A stretch of 64,000 nt of DNA from JAWBMQ01 sp038828875 (lineage in GTDB: Archaea > Nanobdellota > Nanobdellia > Woesearchaeales > JAWBMQ01). The position numbers were made by a program, and so were the translations under genes. Positions within the stretch are counted from its first letter, which is position 1; every line of letters starts with the position of its first letter. The stretch covers positions 110,367 through 174,366 of the forward strand of contig JAWBMQ010000001.1 in assembly GCA_038828875.1 (NCBI GenBank), given 5' to 3'. Positions 43,927 through 52,344 of this stretch are shown here, piece after piece. The notes beneath the pieces were generated by a model that had not been told where the DNA came from, ran no database searches, and saw nothing but the letters and a program-made list of their open reading frames with translations.

Positions 43927-44736
43927 CTAAAAGTTCCATAATTCCTTCAGTTTGTAATAATCTTCTTTAATTTCTTTGCCAATGATTTCATTTTTTGAAT
44001 AAGTTTCAAGGATGCCAAAATTTACATATTTTTTTATTTTTTTGAAATCAATGTTTCCATTGAAAAGGTTTTTTGGGAAGCTGTTTTTGGATTTAAATTT
44101 GTTATCAGAGATATGGTAATAAACTTTGTATTTTTTTGTTATTAATTTTAAAGTATCATAAAATTCTTCTTCAAAATAATTTGCGACATAATGGGAAAAA
44201 TCAAAACATATTTGTTTGATTCCATTTCTATCTAAAAAATTTAAGTAATTTTCAAAAGGGAAAGTTAATTTTGTTAGAGTATTTTCAAAATAAAAATATT
44301 CCATCATGTTTTCTTTTTTAATCAATGCTAAATTTTTTTCAGCAATTCTTTCATCGTTTTTTTGATCAAATCTGCTTTCAATGTGTTGGATTATTCCTAT
44401 TATTGATTTTTCCTTTTCAATTAATCTTTTGTACTTTTTAAGAAAAAATTCAAATTTGGTATCTACTAAACTTGAAAATTCTTGATCTGTTTCATAAAAA
44501 GGGCAATGAAGTGTAAATTTAAGCTTATTGTTTAGAGATTTTGCAAATTTTAAGCGTTCTAAAATAAATTCATCGAATAAAAAATCTTCTGCTCTAAGAT
44601 GAATCTCTAAGAGCTCTAGCTCAGGAACAATCTTGTTTTTCAATTGTTCTAAAGTTAAGGAAGATTTTATTCCAATCAATTTTCTTTTTGCTATCTTTGA
44701 ACTTTTTTTATCTTTACTCTTGAGAATGTTTATCAT
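43927..44736 (-). CDS. TIM-barrel protein, xylose isomerase/AP endonuclease 2-like
   Basis: A 269-residue protein with beta-strand-end residues of the sugar isomerase/endonuclease IV fold: LLEIHLRAEDF, FTLHCPFY, GIIQHIESRF, YFENTL, ICFDFSHY and VYYHISDN, which would place the His/Glu/Asp metal ligands. Too divergent to say whether it is a sugar isomerase/epimerase or a DNA repair enzyme. The first 20 residues are Lys-rich before the barrel begins. It shares a compact divergent promoter region with the deaminase gene. Confidence 0.72.
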   Translation of the reverse strand: MINILKSKDKKSSKIAKRKLIGIKSSLTLEQLKNKIVPELELLEIHLRAEDFLFDEFILERLKFAKSLNNKLKFTLHCPFYETDQEFSSLVDTKFEFFLKKYKRLIEKEKSIIGIIQHIESRFDQKNDERIAEKNLALIKKENMMEYFYFENTLTKLTFPFENYLNFLDRNGIKQICFDFSHYVANYFEEEFYDTLKLITKKYKVYYHISDNKFKSKNSFPKNLFNGNIDFKKIKKYVNFGILETYSKNEIIGKEIKEDYYKLKELWNF

Positions 44737-44759
44737 GCTCAGTTTTAAGGGAAGTCACA

Positions 44760-44776
44760 AATTTTATAAATATTTG
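44760..44776. promoter_or_regulatory. Shared symmetrical TATA element for divergent genes
   Basis: TTTTATAAATATT lies between the divergent starts at 44736 (minus) and 44795 (plus), about 25-30 nt from each. TTTATAAA reads as a TATA box in both directions and neither gene has a ribosome site, so one element may serve both as a leaderless promoter. Confidence 0.42.
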
Positions 44777-44794
44777 TAATTTTGAATAAAATAA

Positions 44795-46036
44795 ATGATT
44801 TTTGAAGTTAAATATTTAATTCAAGATGAAGAACATGTTTTGGAAAATGTTTCAGTAGAAGTTGTAAATGGAATTATTAAAAATATTTCACAATTAAACA
44901 GAGATGTTTCTAATGAATTAATTATTATGCCTGGTTTGGTTAATGCTCACACTCATGTTTCTATGTATGCATTAAGAGGATATTGTGATGATCTTCCATT
45001 GCAAAGATGGTTAGAAAAAATTTGGAAGGTTGAAGATGAAATGGATGAAGATTTAGTCTATGTTAGCAGTAAATTAGCAATTCTTGAAATGCTGAGTACA
45101 GGAACATTAGCTTTTGTAGATCAATATTTTCATGAATTAAAAACTTTGCAAGCTGTTGAAGAATTTAAAATTTATTCAGCTTTAGGAACACCTTTTGTTG
45201 ATTTTAATTTTGAATCAAGAATTGAAAGGTTTGAAAATTTCTTAAAAAAAGCAAAAAAATCAAGCCATATTTTGCCAATTTTCAATGTTCATGCAATCTA
45301 TACTACACAAGAAAAAATAAAAGAAATTTCAAAATTAAGAGAAAAATACAAAGATTTATGGTTAAATATACATGCAGCTGAAACAAGAAAAGAAGTTTAT
45401 GATTGCTACAATAAAAATGGAAAATATGTTATTGAATATTTAAATTCGTTGGATTTGCTTGATCATAGTATTTTAGCCCATTGTGGTTGGATTACTAAAG
45501 GAGAGATAAATATATTAAAAAATAAAGATGTTATTGTGGTTCATAATCCATCATCTAATATGAAATTAGCAACAGGTGCAAATTTTCCTTATGTAGAGCT
45601 AAAAAATGCAAATGTTACTATTTGTTTAGGCACAGATGGAGCAGCAAGCAATAATTCATTAAATATGTTCAATGAAATGAAAATTATGGCGTTGTTAAAT
45701 AAACATAATTATTGGAATGCAGAAGCAATAAATGCAAAAGATGCATTAAAAGCAACATTTTCTGGTTGGAAAATTTTTAATAAAGATTATAAACTAATTC
45801 CAGGAACTGAAGCTAATTTTATAGTTATCGATGGAAGAAATATAACTTTACAACCTTTAAGAAAAGATAATATTTTTTCAAATTTAGTGTATTCTTTTGA
45901 TGGTAAAATAAAAGAAGCATATATAAAGGGAGAAAAGGTTTTTGATGAAATTTTCTTCAAGAAAAAATTTGAAGAGCTAATGAGAGAGATAGAAAAAATA
46001 AATGCACTTTATAAAAGCTCAGAAACTAATTCATAG
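44795..46036 (+). CDS. MTA/SAH deaminase-like amidohydrolase
   Basis: Zinc-dependent amidohydrolase of the ATZ/TRZ family, in archaea usually an adenosine-type deaminase acting on S-adenosylhomocysteine, methylthioadenosine or 5'-deoxyadenosine. The metal and catalytic residues are visible: PGLVNAHTHVSM, NIHAAET, ILAHCGW and CLGTDGAASNNSLNMF. 413 residues, full length. Its 3' end overlaps the convergent dph6 gene by 28 nt. The exact substrate cannot be assigned. Confidence 0.86.
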   Translation: MIFEVKYLIQDEEHVLENVSVEVVNGIIKNISQLNRDVSNELIIMPGLVNAHTHVSMYALRGYCDDLPLQRWLEKIWKVEDEMDEDLVYVSSKLAILEMLSTGTLAFVDQYFHELKTLQAVEEFKIYSALGTPFVDFNFESRIERFENFLKKAKKSSHILPIFNVHAIYTTQEKIKEISKLREKYKDLWLNIHAAETRKEVYDCYNKNGKYVIEYLNSLDLLDHSILAHCGWITKGEINILKNKDVIVVHNPSSNMKLATGANFPYVELKNANVTICLGTDGAASNNSLNMFNEMKIMALLNKHNYWNAEAINAKDALKATFSGWKIFNKDYKLIPGTEANFIVIDGRNITLQPLRKDNIFSNLVYSFDGKIKEAYIKGEKVFDEIFFKKKFEELMREIEKINALYKSSETNS

Positions 46037-46668
46037 GTATAGTTATCAATCTTCACGACTTTTTTGCTTTTGAACTTTATTTCTTTTTTAAAATAAGGTG
46101 CATAAATCGTAAAGGTTTCAGCTTCACCACCTTCGAAAACTGGATTGAATATTTTTTGATTTAAAAGTGTTTTAATATCATCCTTAGTAATTATTTTACC
46201 AACTAATTTTTCATCTATTCCGTAGCACATGATTTTAACTATGGTAAATTTTAGCCAAGAACTTTCTTCTTCAAGAATTAATTCATAAGGTTTATGCCAA
46301 AGAAAACTAAAAACTGGAAGATTCAATTCTTCAGCAATAAAGTTTATTCTCATTCTTTGATAATCAGAAGCTATTGCTCCAGTTACAATTCCATTTATTT
46401 TAAATTTTTCCTTAGCTTCAATCAATAATTCTTTTAATATGATTAGTTCATTATTATCGTTACATTCTTTATAAAGTATTGGAAAAGTGATATGTTCCTT
46501 TAACTTTTCAATTTGCTCAGTAAATGGATTATGGAACATCATCGATTCTTTTGATGGAATTAAAGTTATTAAACACCTAACTTCTTTTCCACTTAACATG
46601 CTTAACAAAGTAGAAAAACTACTATCTTTTCCATTACTATAAAGTACCGCTAGTTTTTGATCTTCCAT
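46009..46668 (-). CDS. dph6: Diphthine--ammonia ligase (Dph6)
   Basis: ATP-pyrophosphatase-fold amidase that completes diphthamide on EF-2. The N-terminal PP-loop reads YSNGKDSSFS (family SGGKDS), and NPVFEGGEAETFTIYAP matches the family GEGGE.ET motif. 219 residues. EF-2 with its target His is in the same window. It overlaps the deaminase gene tail to tail and is divergent from S27e. Confidence 0.87.
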   Translation of the reverse strand: MEDQKLAVLYSNGKDSSFSTLLSMLSGKEVRCLITLIPSKESMMFHNPFTEQIEKLKEHITFPILYKECNDNNELIILKELLIEAKEKFKINGIVTGAIASDYQRMRINFIAEELNLPVFSFLWHKPYELILEEESSWLKFTIVKIMCYGIDEKLVGKIITKDDIKTLLNQKIFNPVFEGGEAETFTIYAPYFKKEIKFKSKKVVKIDNYTYELVSELL

Positions 46669-46748
46669 TTATAGTTTAAAAAATAGATAAATTTAAAAAT
46701 ATATCTTTGTCTCTAAATGTTGAAATCAACATATCTAAGGTGAAATCC

Positions 46749-46937
46749 ATGAAGTTTAAGCTTAATCCAACATCAAAATTTTTAAAAGTTAGATGTAGTA
46801 AGTGTAATAATGAACAGATAATTTTTGATAGTGGTGCAACAGTTGTAAAATGTTTAATCTGTGAAAATCAATTAGCAGTGCCTACTGGTGGAAAAGTTAA
46901 GTTAAAAAACGCCCATGTCTTAGAAGTTTTGGATTAA
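46749..46937 (+). CDS. rps27e: Ribosomal protein S27e
   Basis: Zinc-ribbon small-subunit protein, 62 residues from the ATG at 46749. CSKC and CLIC form the zinc site, followed by PTGGKVKLKNAHVLEVLD. The ribosome site AAGGTGA (46738-46744) decides this start over an in-frame upstream extension. First gene of the conserved archaeal S27e-aIF2alpha-Nop10 group. Confidence 0.93.
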   Translation: MKFKLNPTSKFLKVRCSKCNNEQIIFDSGATVVKCLICENQLAVPTGGKVKLKNAHVLEVLD

Positions 46938-46953
46938 TATTAAGGTATAAAAA

Positions 46954-47763
46954 ATGTACATAATAAAATCTGGTTTTCCAGCAATTGGAGAATTAGTTTT
47001 TTGTGAAGTTAAATCTTTAACTACAGGAGGAGTTTTTTTAGAGCTTTTAGAGTATAAAAAAGAAGCATTTCTACCAATTCCTGAAATAAGTGCAGGAAGA
47101 ATAAGAAATTTAAGAGATTTTGTAGAAGAAGGAAAAAGATTGGTTTGTGTTGTTTTAACTGTTGATGAAAAAAAGAATGAAATTGTTGTTTCTTTAAGAA
47201 GAGTTTCTGAAGCAGACAAGAGAAGAAAATTAGAATTAATTAGGCAAGAGATGAATTCTGAAGAGCTTATAAAATATGTTGCTAAGCAAATTAACAAGGA
47301 TCCTGAAAAACTTTATATGGATATTTATAACAAAATAAAGGATAAATATGTTACAATGTATGATTTTTTTACTTCTGTTGTTGATGGTGAAGATACTGTA
47401 GAGCACTATGTATCTGATAAAAAGCTTGCAGAAGTTTTGAAATCAGTTATTACAGAAAGAATAAAACCTAAGTTTGTTGAAAAAAAGGTAACTTTAAATA
47501 TAAAAATATATCAACCAAAAGGGGTAGATCTTATAAAAAATGCATTTGAAGAAATATTTTCTTTGGATCCTAAGAAATATAAATTTAGTAAATTAAATGC
47601 ATCTTACTTAGGTAGAGGAATGTATGATGTATCAGTTATAGCTACTGAATTTAAAGATGCTAATAAAGTTATTGATGAGGCAGTAAAAATTATGAATAAA
47701 TATTTTGAAAATAAGAAAGGTATTGAATATAGTTATCAGGTTCACAAAGGAGATAAGCTTTAA
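46954..47763 (+). CDS. eif2a: Translation initiation factor 2, alpha subunit
   Basis: Subunit of aIF2, which brings initiator tRNA to the ribosome. The N-terminal S1 domain reads GELVFCEVKSLTTGGVFLEL, then KNEIVVSLRRVSEADKRRK; a helical domain and a C-terminal alpha/beta domain follow, 269 residues in all. Seven nt later Nop10 begins, the usual archaeal arrangement. Confidence 0.94.
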   Translation: MYIIKSGFPAIGELVFCEVKSLTTGGVFLELLEYKKEAFLPIPEISAGRIRNLRDFVEEGKRLVCVVLTVDEKKNEIVVSLRRVSEADKRRKLELIRQEMNSEELIKYVAKQINKDPEKLYMDIYNKIKDKYVTMYDFFTSVVDGEDTVEHYVSDKKLAEVLKSVITERIKPKFVEKKVTLNIKIYQPKGVDLIKNAFEEIFSLDPKKYKFSKLNASYLGRGMYDVSVIATEFKDANKVIDEAVKIMNKYFENKKGIEYSYQVHKGDKL

Positions 47764-47769
47764 ATTAAA

Positions 47770-47934
47770 ATGAAAAAATTACGAAAGTGTGAAAATTGTT
47801 TGGCATATACGTTAAAAGAAATTTGTCCTTATTGTGGTAATGAAACAATAATTTTTAAAACCTTGAAATATTCTCCTGAAGATCCTTATCAAAAATATAG
47901 ATTAGAAAGAAGAAAAATAGAATTTATTCAATAA
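47770..47934 (+). CDS. nop10: H/ACA RNP protein Nop10
   Basis: A 54-residue protein: MKKLRKCENCLAYTLKEICPYCG gives the zinc ribbon (four Cys), and the C-terminal SPEDPYQKYRLERRK is the family helix that binds Cbf5. It acts in H/ACA-guided pseudouridylation of rRNA. The last 11 nt overlap the convergent coiled-coil gene. Confidence 0.94.
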   Translation: MKKLRKCENCLAYTLKEICPYCGNETIIFKTLKYSPEDPYQKYRLERRKIEFIQ

Positions 47935-49522
47935 CTTCTTCAACTTTGCTTTTCTTAGGCTTTTCTTTTTCTAAATTTTTCATTAAATTTTCTTCTTCAG
48001 TTACATTGCTTTTGAGTAATTTTGAGGATTTCTTTAAATCTTCAAACATTCCTACTAAATCTAAAGTTCTTTTATCATTTTCAGCTTTTAATTGAGCAAT
48101 TACATTGTATACTTGATCTATTTGTCCTTTGTTAGCATTGATCAATTTGCTTATTAAATTGATCTGTTCTTCAATTGTTTCGTTCAAAATGTTAGTTCTC
48201 TCTTTCAAATTTAAATATTCTTTAGTTACTTGTTTTAATACTGCTTCTTTTTCTATTTCATGTGCTTTTCTTTCAGCTTCTAATGTCATTATAAATTCAT
48301 TTCTTTCATCAACCAATTTTCTCTTTAAATCTTTAATTTCTTTTTGTAACATTTCTTTTTCAGAATTATATTTGTTCAACTTGTCAGCTAAAATCTTATT
48401 CTCTTCTTCATATATTTTTAATTTTGTTGATAGTTCATTGATTTGGTTTGTTAGATTATTTATTATCAAATTTCCTTCGTTTTCTTTGGTTTCTAATTGA
48501 TGAATACTAAATTCTAATTCTTTATTGAGCTGTGAAACTATTTTTTCTTTTTCTTCATTAGTCTCTTTTAATGCTTTTTCCAACTCAGAAATTCTTTTTT
48601 CTTTTTCAGCTAATTCGTTCTTTAATGCTAACTTTTGTTTTTCTAAATTATTGATAAGTGCATTTTTTTCTGTAATGGTTTGTTTTAAAGATGAGATTTT
48701 TTCCTTGATTTTAGCTAATTCTTCTTTTGAAGTGGATGATTTATTAGCAACAGAAATAAGCTTGTCGTTGAGTTTTTTTATTTTATTCATTAATCCTTTT
48801 TTCTCATCTTCTAAATTCTTAATGTTTTGAGAAAGTTGAGTAATTATTACTTCTTTGCTATTTAATTCATCATATAGTTTTTTTAATTCGTTTTTTAAAG
48901 AATTAAATTTTTCTTTGTATGAATCTTCCGTGTTGGCTAGTTTTTCGTTAAGATCTTTTATTTCTTGAGTTAGTTGATTTAAAATATCTTGATGTTCTTT
49001 TTTCAAAGAATCTAGTTCCTTATTTTGATTACTTATAATAATGTCTTTCAGTTCTATTTGCTTTTCTAAGTATATTTTTTGTTGTTCTAAATTTTTTATA
49101 ATTTGTTTGTTGTTATCTATTTCTCTTTTCAAAAGAGAAATTAGTTCTAGTTTTTTCGAATCATTACTTTTGTTAATTTCAGTATTATCTAATACTTCCA
49201 ATAATTTATTTTTTTCATTTTCAAGATCTCTTATTTTTTCCCTTAAAAATTTATTTTCATTACTAATTTCTTTAATTTTTGTTTGAATTTCCTCGTCAAA
49301 AAAAGAGAACTCATCAGTGCTTAAAAAATTAAATTCTTTTTTATCTTTTTCACTTATCTTTTTCAATAATTCTTTCAACAACTTTTTTTCAGTGCTTATT
49401 TCTTTTTCATATTTACTTATTTTTTCTTCTACTGCTTTCAATTCTTTCAAAACATTATGATTTTTAATTTTCTGCTTACTTTTTTTCTTGGTTTTTAAAC
49501 TACTTTTTCGATTATGCTTCAT
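47924..49522 (-). CDS. Long coiled-coil protein
   Basis: A 532-residue protein of almost continuous heptad-like Lys/Glu/Leu/Ile sequence from about residue 25 to 500, with a basic N-terminus (MKHNRKSSLKTKKKSKQK) and no ATPase heads, membrane helix or Cys. Structural or scaffolding roles are likely; the family is not recognised. It sits downstream of rfcS in the same direction (66 nt), so possible association with DNA or the replication clamp loader is only positional. Start is the ATG at 49522; a TTG precedes it in frame. Confidence 0.7.
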   Translation of the reverse strand: MKHNRKSSLKTKKKSKQKIKNHNVLKELKAVEEKISKYEKEISTEKKLLKELLKKISEKDKKEFNFLSTDEFSFFDEEIQTKIKEISNENKFLREKIRDLENEKNKLLEVLDNTEINKSNDSKKLELISLLKREIDNNKQIIKNLEQQKIYLEKQIELKDIIISNQNKELDSLKKEHQDILNQLTQEIKDLNEKLANTEDSYKEKFNSLKNELKKLYDELNSKEVIITQLSQNIKNLEDEKKGLMNKIKKLNDKLISVANKSSTSKEELAKIKEKISSLKQTITEKNALINNLEKQKLALKNELAEKEKRISELEKALKETNEEKEKIVSQLNKELEFSIHQLETKENEGNLIINNLTNQINELSTKLKIYEEENKILADKLNKYNSEKEMLQKEIKDLKRKLVDERNEFIMTLEAERKAHEIEKEAVLKQVTKEYLNLKERTNILNETIEEQINLISKLINANKGQIDQVYNVIAQLKAENDKRTLDLVGMFEDLKKSSKLLKSNVTEEENLMKNLEKEKPKKSKVEEVIE

Positions 49523-49587
49523 CAATTTTTTTTGAGCATTTATATTTTTAAAATTTGGTAATTACTCAGAAGTATTAATTTATTGTT

Positions 49588-50541
49588 TTATTTTTTACAC
49601 AATTTAGCTAAAAAACCACGTAGTTGAATTTCGTCACTACAACCATTTACTAAATTGCTTTCTGTGTTAGAACATTCTTCAATTATTTTTATCTTTAATT
49701 CATCAGGGATATTTTCTTTGCTTACAAAAGATTGAAATTGAGTAATAAAATCAATCCCGCTTAATGCGTATTTATCGATTAATTGTTCTAAGAGAGAAAC
49801 AGCTTTGTAATAGTTTTTATTAATTATAGCGTTTAATATTTCTTTAAGTTCTGATGGTAAAATTAAAGAAGCCATGGAATATACTAATTCTTTATCTATT
49901 TCTTTTCGTAAAACTCCGCAAGATTGCAATATGTTTTCTGCTTTTCTACAATCTCCTTGAGAAATTTCATATATTGCTTCTTTTGCATCTTCTGTTAATT
50001 TTAATTTTTCATTTTTTGCTATTTTTTCTATTATTTTAATAATTTCTTCTTTTTGTAATTTTTTGAATTTAAATACTGCACATCTGCTTTGAATAGGATC
50101 TATGATTTTTGTTAAATAATTACAACTTAAAATGAATCTTGTTTCAGAAGAATATTTTTCCATGGTTCTTCTTAATGCTTGTTGAGCTGCAGTTGTTAAG
50201 GCATCACTTTCATCTAAATAAACAATTTTAAATGGAACGTTAGGATTTTTCTTGCTTCTTGCAAAATCTTTTAATTTACTTCTTATCACTTCAATACCTC
50301 TTTCATCACTTGCATTCAATTCTAAAAAATGTTCTCTATACTCGTCACCATAAAGTTGTTTTGCAATAACTATTGCGGTTGTTGTTTTTCCTGTACCTGG
50401 AGGACCTGCAAAGAGTAAATGTGGCATTTCTCCTTTTTCTACGAACGATTTAACTTTTGAAATTATTTCATCTTGACCTACAATTTCTTCAAAAGTACTC
50501 GGTCTATATTTCTCAGTCCACATTAAATTTTCAGGTGTCAT
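49588..50541 (-). CDS. rfcS: Replication factor C small subunit
   Basis: AAA+ subunit of the clamp loader that places PCNA on DNA. WTEKYRPSTFEEIVGQ opens the protein, Walker A is GPPGTGKTT, the Walker B region reads VYLDESDALT, and sensor/arginine finger motifs include SCNYLTKIIDPIQSRC. 317 residues. Translation starts 2 nt after the nucleotidyltransferase/HEPN-like gene, so they are cotranscribed. Confidence 0.95.
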   Translation of the reverse strand: MTPENLMWTEKYRPSTFEEIVGQDEIISKVKSFVEKGEMPHLLFAGPPGTGKTTTAIVIAKQLYGDEYREHFLELNASDERGIEVIRSKLKDFARSKKNPNVPFKIVYLDESDALTTAAQQALRRTMEKYSSETRFILSCNYLTKIIDPIQSRCAVFKFKKLQKEEIIKIIEKIAKNEKLKLTEDAKEAIYEISQGDCRKAENILQSCGVLRKEIDKELVYSMASLILPSELKEILNAIINKNYYKAVSLLEQLIDKYALSGIDFITQFQSFVSKENIPDELKIKIIEECSNTESNLVNGCSDEIQLRGFLAKLCKK

Positions 50542-50543
50542 TT

Positions 50544-52313
50544 TTACATGATAATTTCAAGATTGTCATTTAGTAACTTTTCTATTTTTTCAAGGTTGTT
50601 TTTGTTTAACGTTGTTCTTTTAAGCTTTTGTTTTTCTTGTTTTTCAATGAATTCTTCAGCAGTAATTGTGCTAATCAAATTAAATTGTTTATCTAATTCA
50701 TAAATCTTTTCAGCACCAGAATCAATTAAGTAGATGTTTTCTTCAGAGCTTAATAATTCATAAATTTTTTCTTTTCCTTTTAATCTAACTTTAAATTCTT
50801 CCATCTTTTTGAAACTTTCTTTCTGTAAAAATTCAATCATCGATTTTATGAATTCTGTTGCTGTTTGCCTAAGCTTATTCATATCTAACTTATCAAGTTG
50901 ATTGTTTATGTAGTTTTGATATCCCTCTAAAATTTCATCTAATTTTCTTAAGATGTTTTGAGGAAGTTTTCCTTTTTTGATTATATGTTCTTCAAATAAT
51001 GTTCTTATTTCATTTTCACCAACTTTTTCAATTCCTTCCATCTTAAGTGCATCTCTAATTATGGTAATCGCATCATCGTACATTTTAATTATTATTTCTT
51101 TATCCTTCTTTTCATCAATTTCATCAAATAGTTTTTTAATTCTTTTCAAATACTCTTGTGCATTTTTATAATATTTGATTAATTCTTCAGGATTCAAATC
51201 TTTTACAATACCATGTTCTACGTCTTTTCTTATTTTAATAGCATCTTCTAAAATTTTTACATACTTTTCTTCAATCATCTTTTCTTTTTCAATAAAAACA
51301 CTTCTAAAAACAGATGGTGTTCCCTTTGGAGGAGGAATTGAAATACCATATTTCATCAATGCTGCTTGTGAAGGTGTAAGGACTGCATAATAAAGATCTT
51401 CTATAATCATCTCTTTAATTTTATTTCTTAAATCTTCCAAAATCCTTTCTCCAGTATCGAATAATCGTTCTACTGCTTCAGGACTTGGATGAATCATGCC
51501 CATCTTTAGCAAATGCTTCCATGGCATGAAAATTCCTCTATCGTACAAAGGAATTCCATCTCTTAAGAATGTATAAATTACTGGATTTGCTTGTCTTAAG
51601 CTATCCCAGAATTCAGTTAATAAGTAAACTTGAATATTAGGCTCATTTTGAGATTGTGTTCTTTGTTTTGCAATTATTGAAGATTCGATAATGATTGCTC
51701 TTAGTTTTTCTCTTAATTCCACTCTACTCATTCTTTTTACATCAGTATCATCTACAACTACAAATGCATCAACATCGCTTGTTGGAGTAGCTTCACCTCT
51801 AACAACAGAACCAGCAATAACATAAGCAACTATATACTTTTCAAATTTCTCTAACACCATTATTTTATGAATTTCACTCATTCTTAATGCTCCTACAAGT
51901 CCTTTATCAGCAATATTATATCCTAATGAGAAGATTTTAAGAATTTCAAAATTTCCATCATAACAATTTTGCCATAATTCTCCAAGAAGCATAATTTCAG
52001 GCTTTAGTTCTTTATCTTTACAATAACTTACACATTTTTGTATTGCATCAATCTTTAATTTTGCAGCATCATCTGTTTTTTTATCATCTAAAAGAATGAA
52101 CAAATGAATTTTATCTGATTTTCTATCTTCTTCATTTTCAAGAATTGAAAATTCTTTAGGAATTATGTTTATTCCTATTAGCTCTTCTTTGTATTCCTTT
52201 ATTAACCAATTTGAAAAATCAATAATTTGTTTTTCATATTGAATAACTTTTTTTTGTAGCTCTTCTGGTAGAACTTTTATTAGATTTTGATCAATTTTTT
52301 CAATTTTTAACAT
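50544..52313 (-). CDS. Tandem nucleotidyltransferase plus HEPN-like protein
   Basis: A 589-residue protein of unknown role. Residues 160-260 form a polymerase-beta-type nucleotidyltransferase with GSVVRGEATPTSDVD (168-182). Residues about 45-145 look like a second, degenerate copy: SDKIHLFILLDD aligns to SDVDAFVVVDD and the following helices correspond. Residues about 275-410 resemble a HEPN domain (DLYYAVLTPSQAALMKYG) with an R362-x4-H367 motif, the HEPN RNase signature. A helical tail follows. Such MNT and HEPN parts usually come as separate toxin-antitoxin genes; here they are one chain in an operon with rfcS. ATG follows AAGGTGA. Confidence 0.72.
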   Translation of the reverse strand: MLKIEKIDQNLIKVLPEELQKKVIQYEKQIIDFSNWLIKEYKEELIGINIIPKEFSILENEEDRKSDKIHLFILLDDKKTDDAAKLKIDAIQKCVSYCKDKELKPEIMLLGELWQNCYDGNFEILKIFSLGYNIADKGLVGALRMSEIHKIMVLEKFEKYIVAYVIAGSVVRGEATPTSDVDAFVVVDDTDVKRMSRVELREKLRAIIIESSIIAKQRTQSQNEPNIQVYLLTEFWDSLRQANPVIYTFLRDGIPLYDRGIFMPWKHLLKMGMIHPSPEAVERLFDTGERILEDLRNKIKEMIIEDLYYAVLTPSQAALMKYGISIPPPKGTPSVFRSVFIEKEKMIEEKYVKILEDAIKIRKDVEHGIVKDLNPEELIKYYKNAQEYLKRIKKLFDEIDEKKDKEIIIKMYDDAITIIRDALKMEGIEKVGENEIRTLFEEHIIKKGKLPQNILRKLDEILEGYQNYINNQLDKLDMNKLRQTATEFIKSMIEFLQKESFKKMEEFKVRLKGKEKIYELLSSEENIYLIDSGAEKIYELDKQFNLISTITAEEFIEKQEKQKLKRTTLNKNNLEKIEKLLNDNLEIIM

Positions 52314-52344
52314 CTTTAATCACCTTTTAAATAAAAAAATCATT

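Noticed and set aside
46707..46748. Longer N-terminus for S27e.
   Set aside because: The family starts at MKFKLNP-type sequence and AAGGTGA precedes the ATG at 46749.
48129..49286. Plus-strand reading frames opposite the coiled-coil gene at 47924-49522.
   Set aside because: Same cause: reverse-complement of Lys/Glu heptads gives Phe/Ser-rich open frames. No ribosome or TATA signals.
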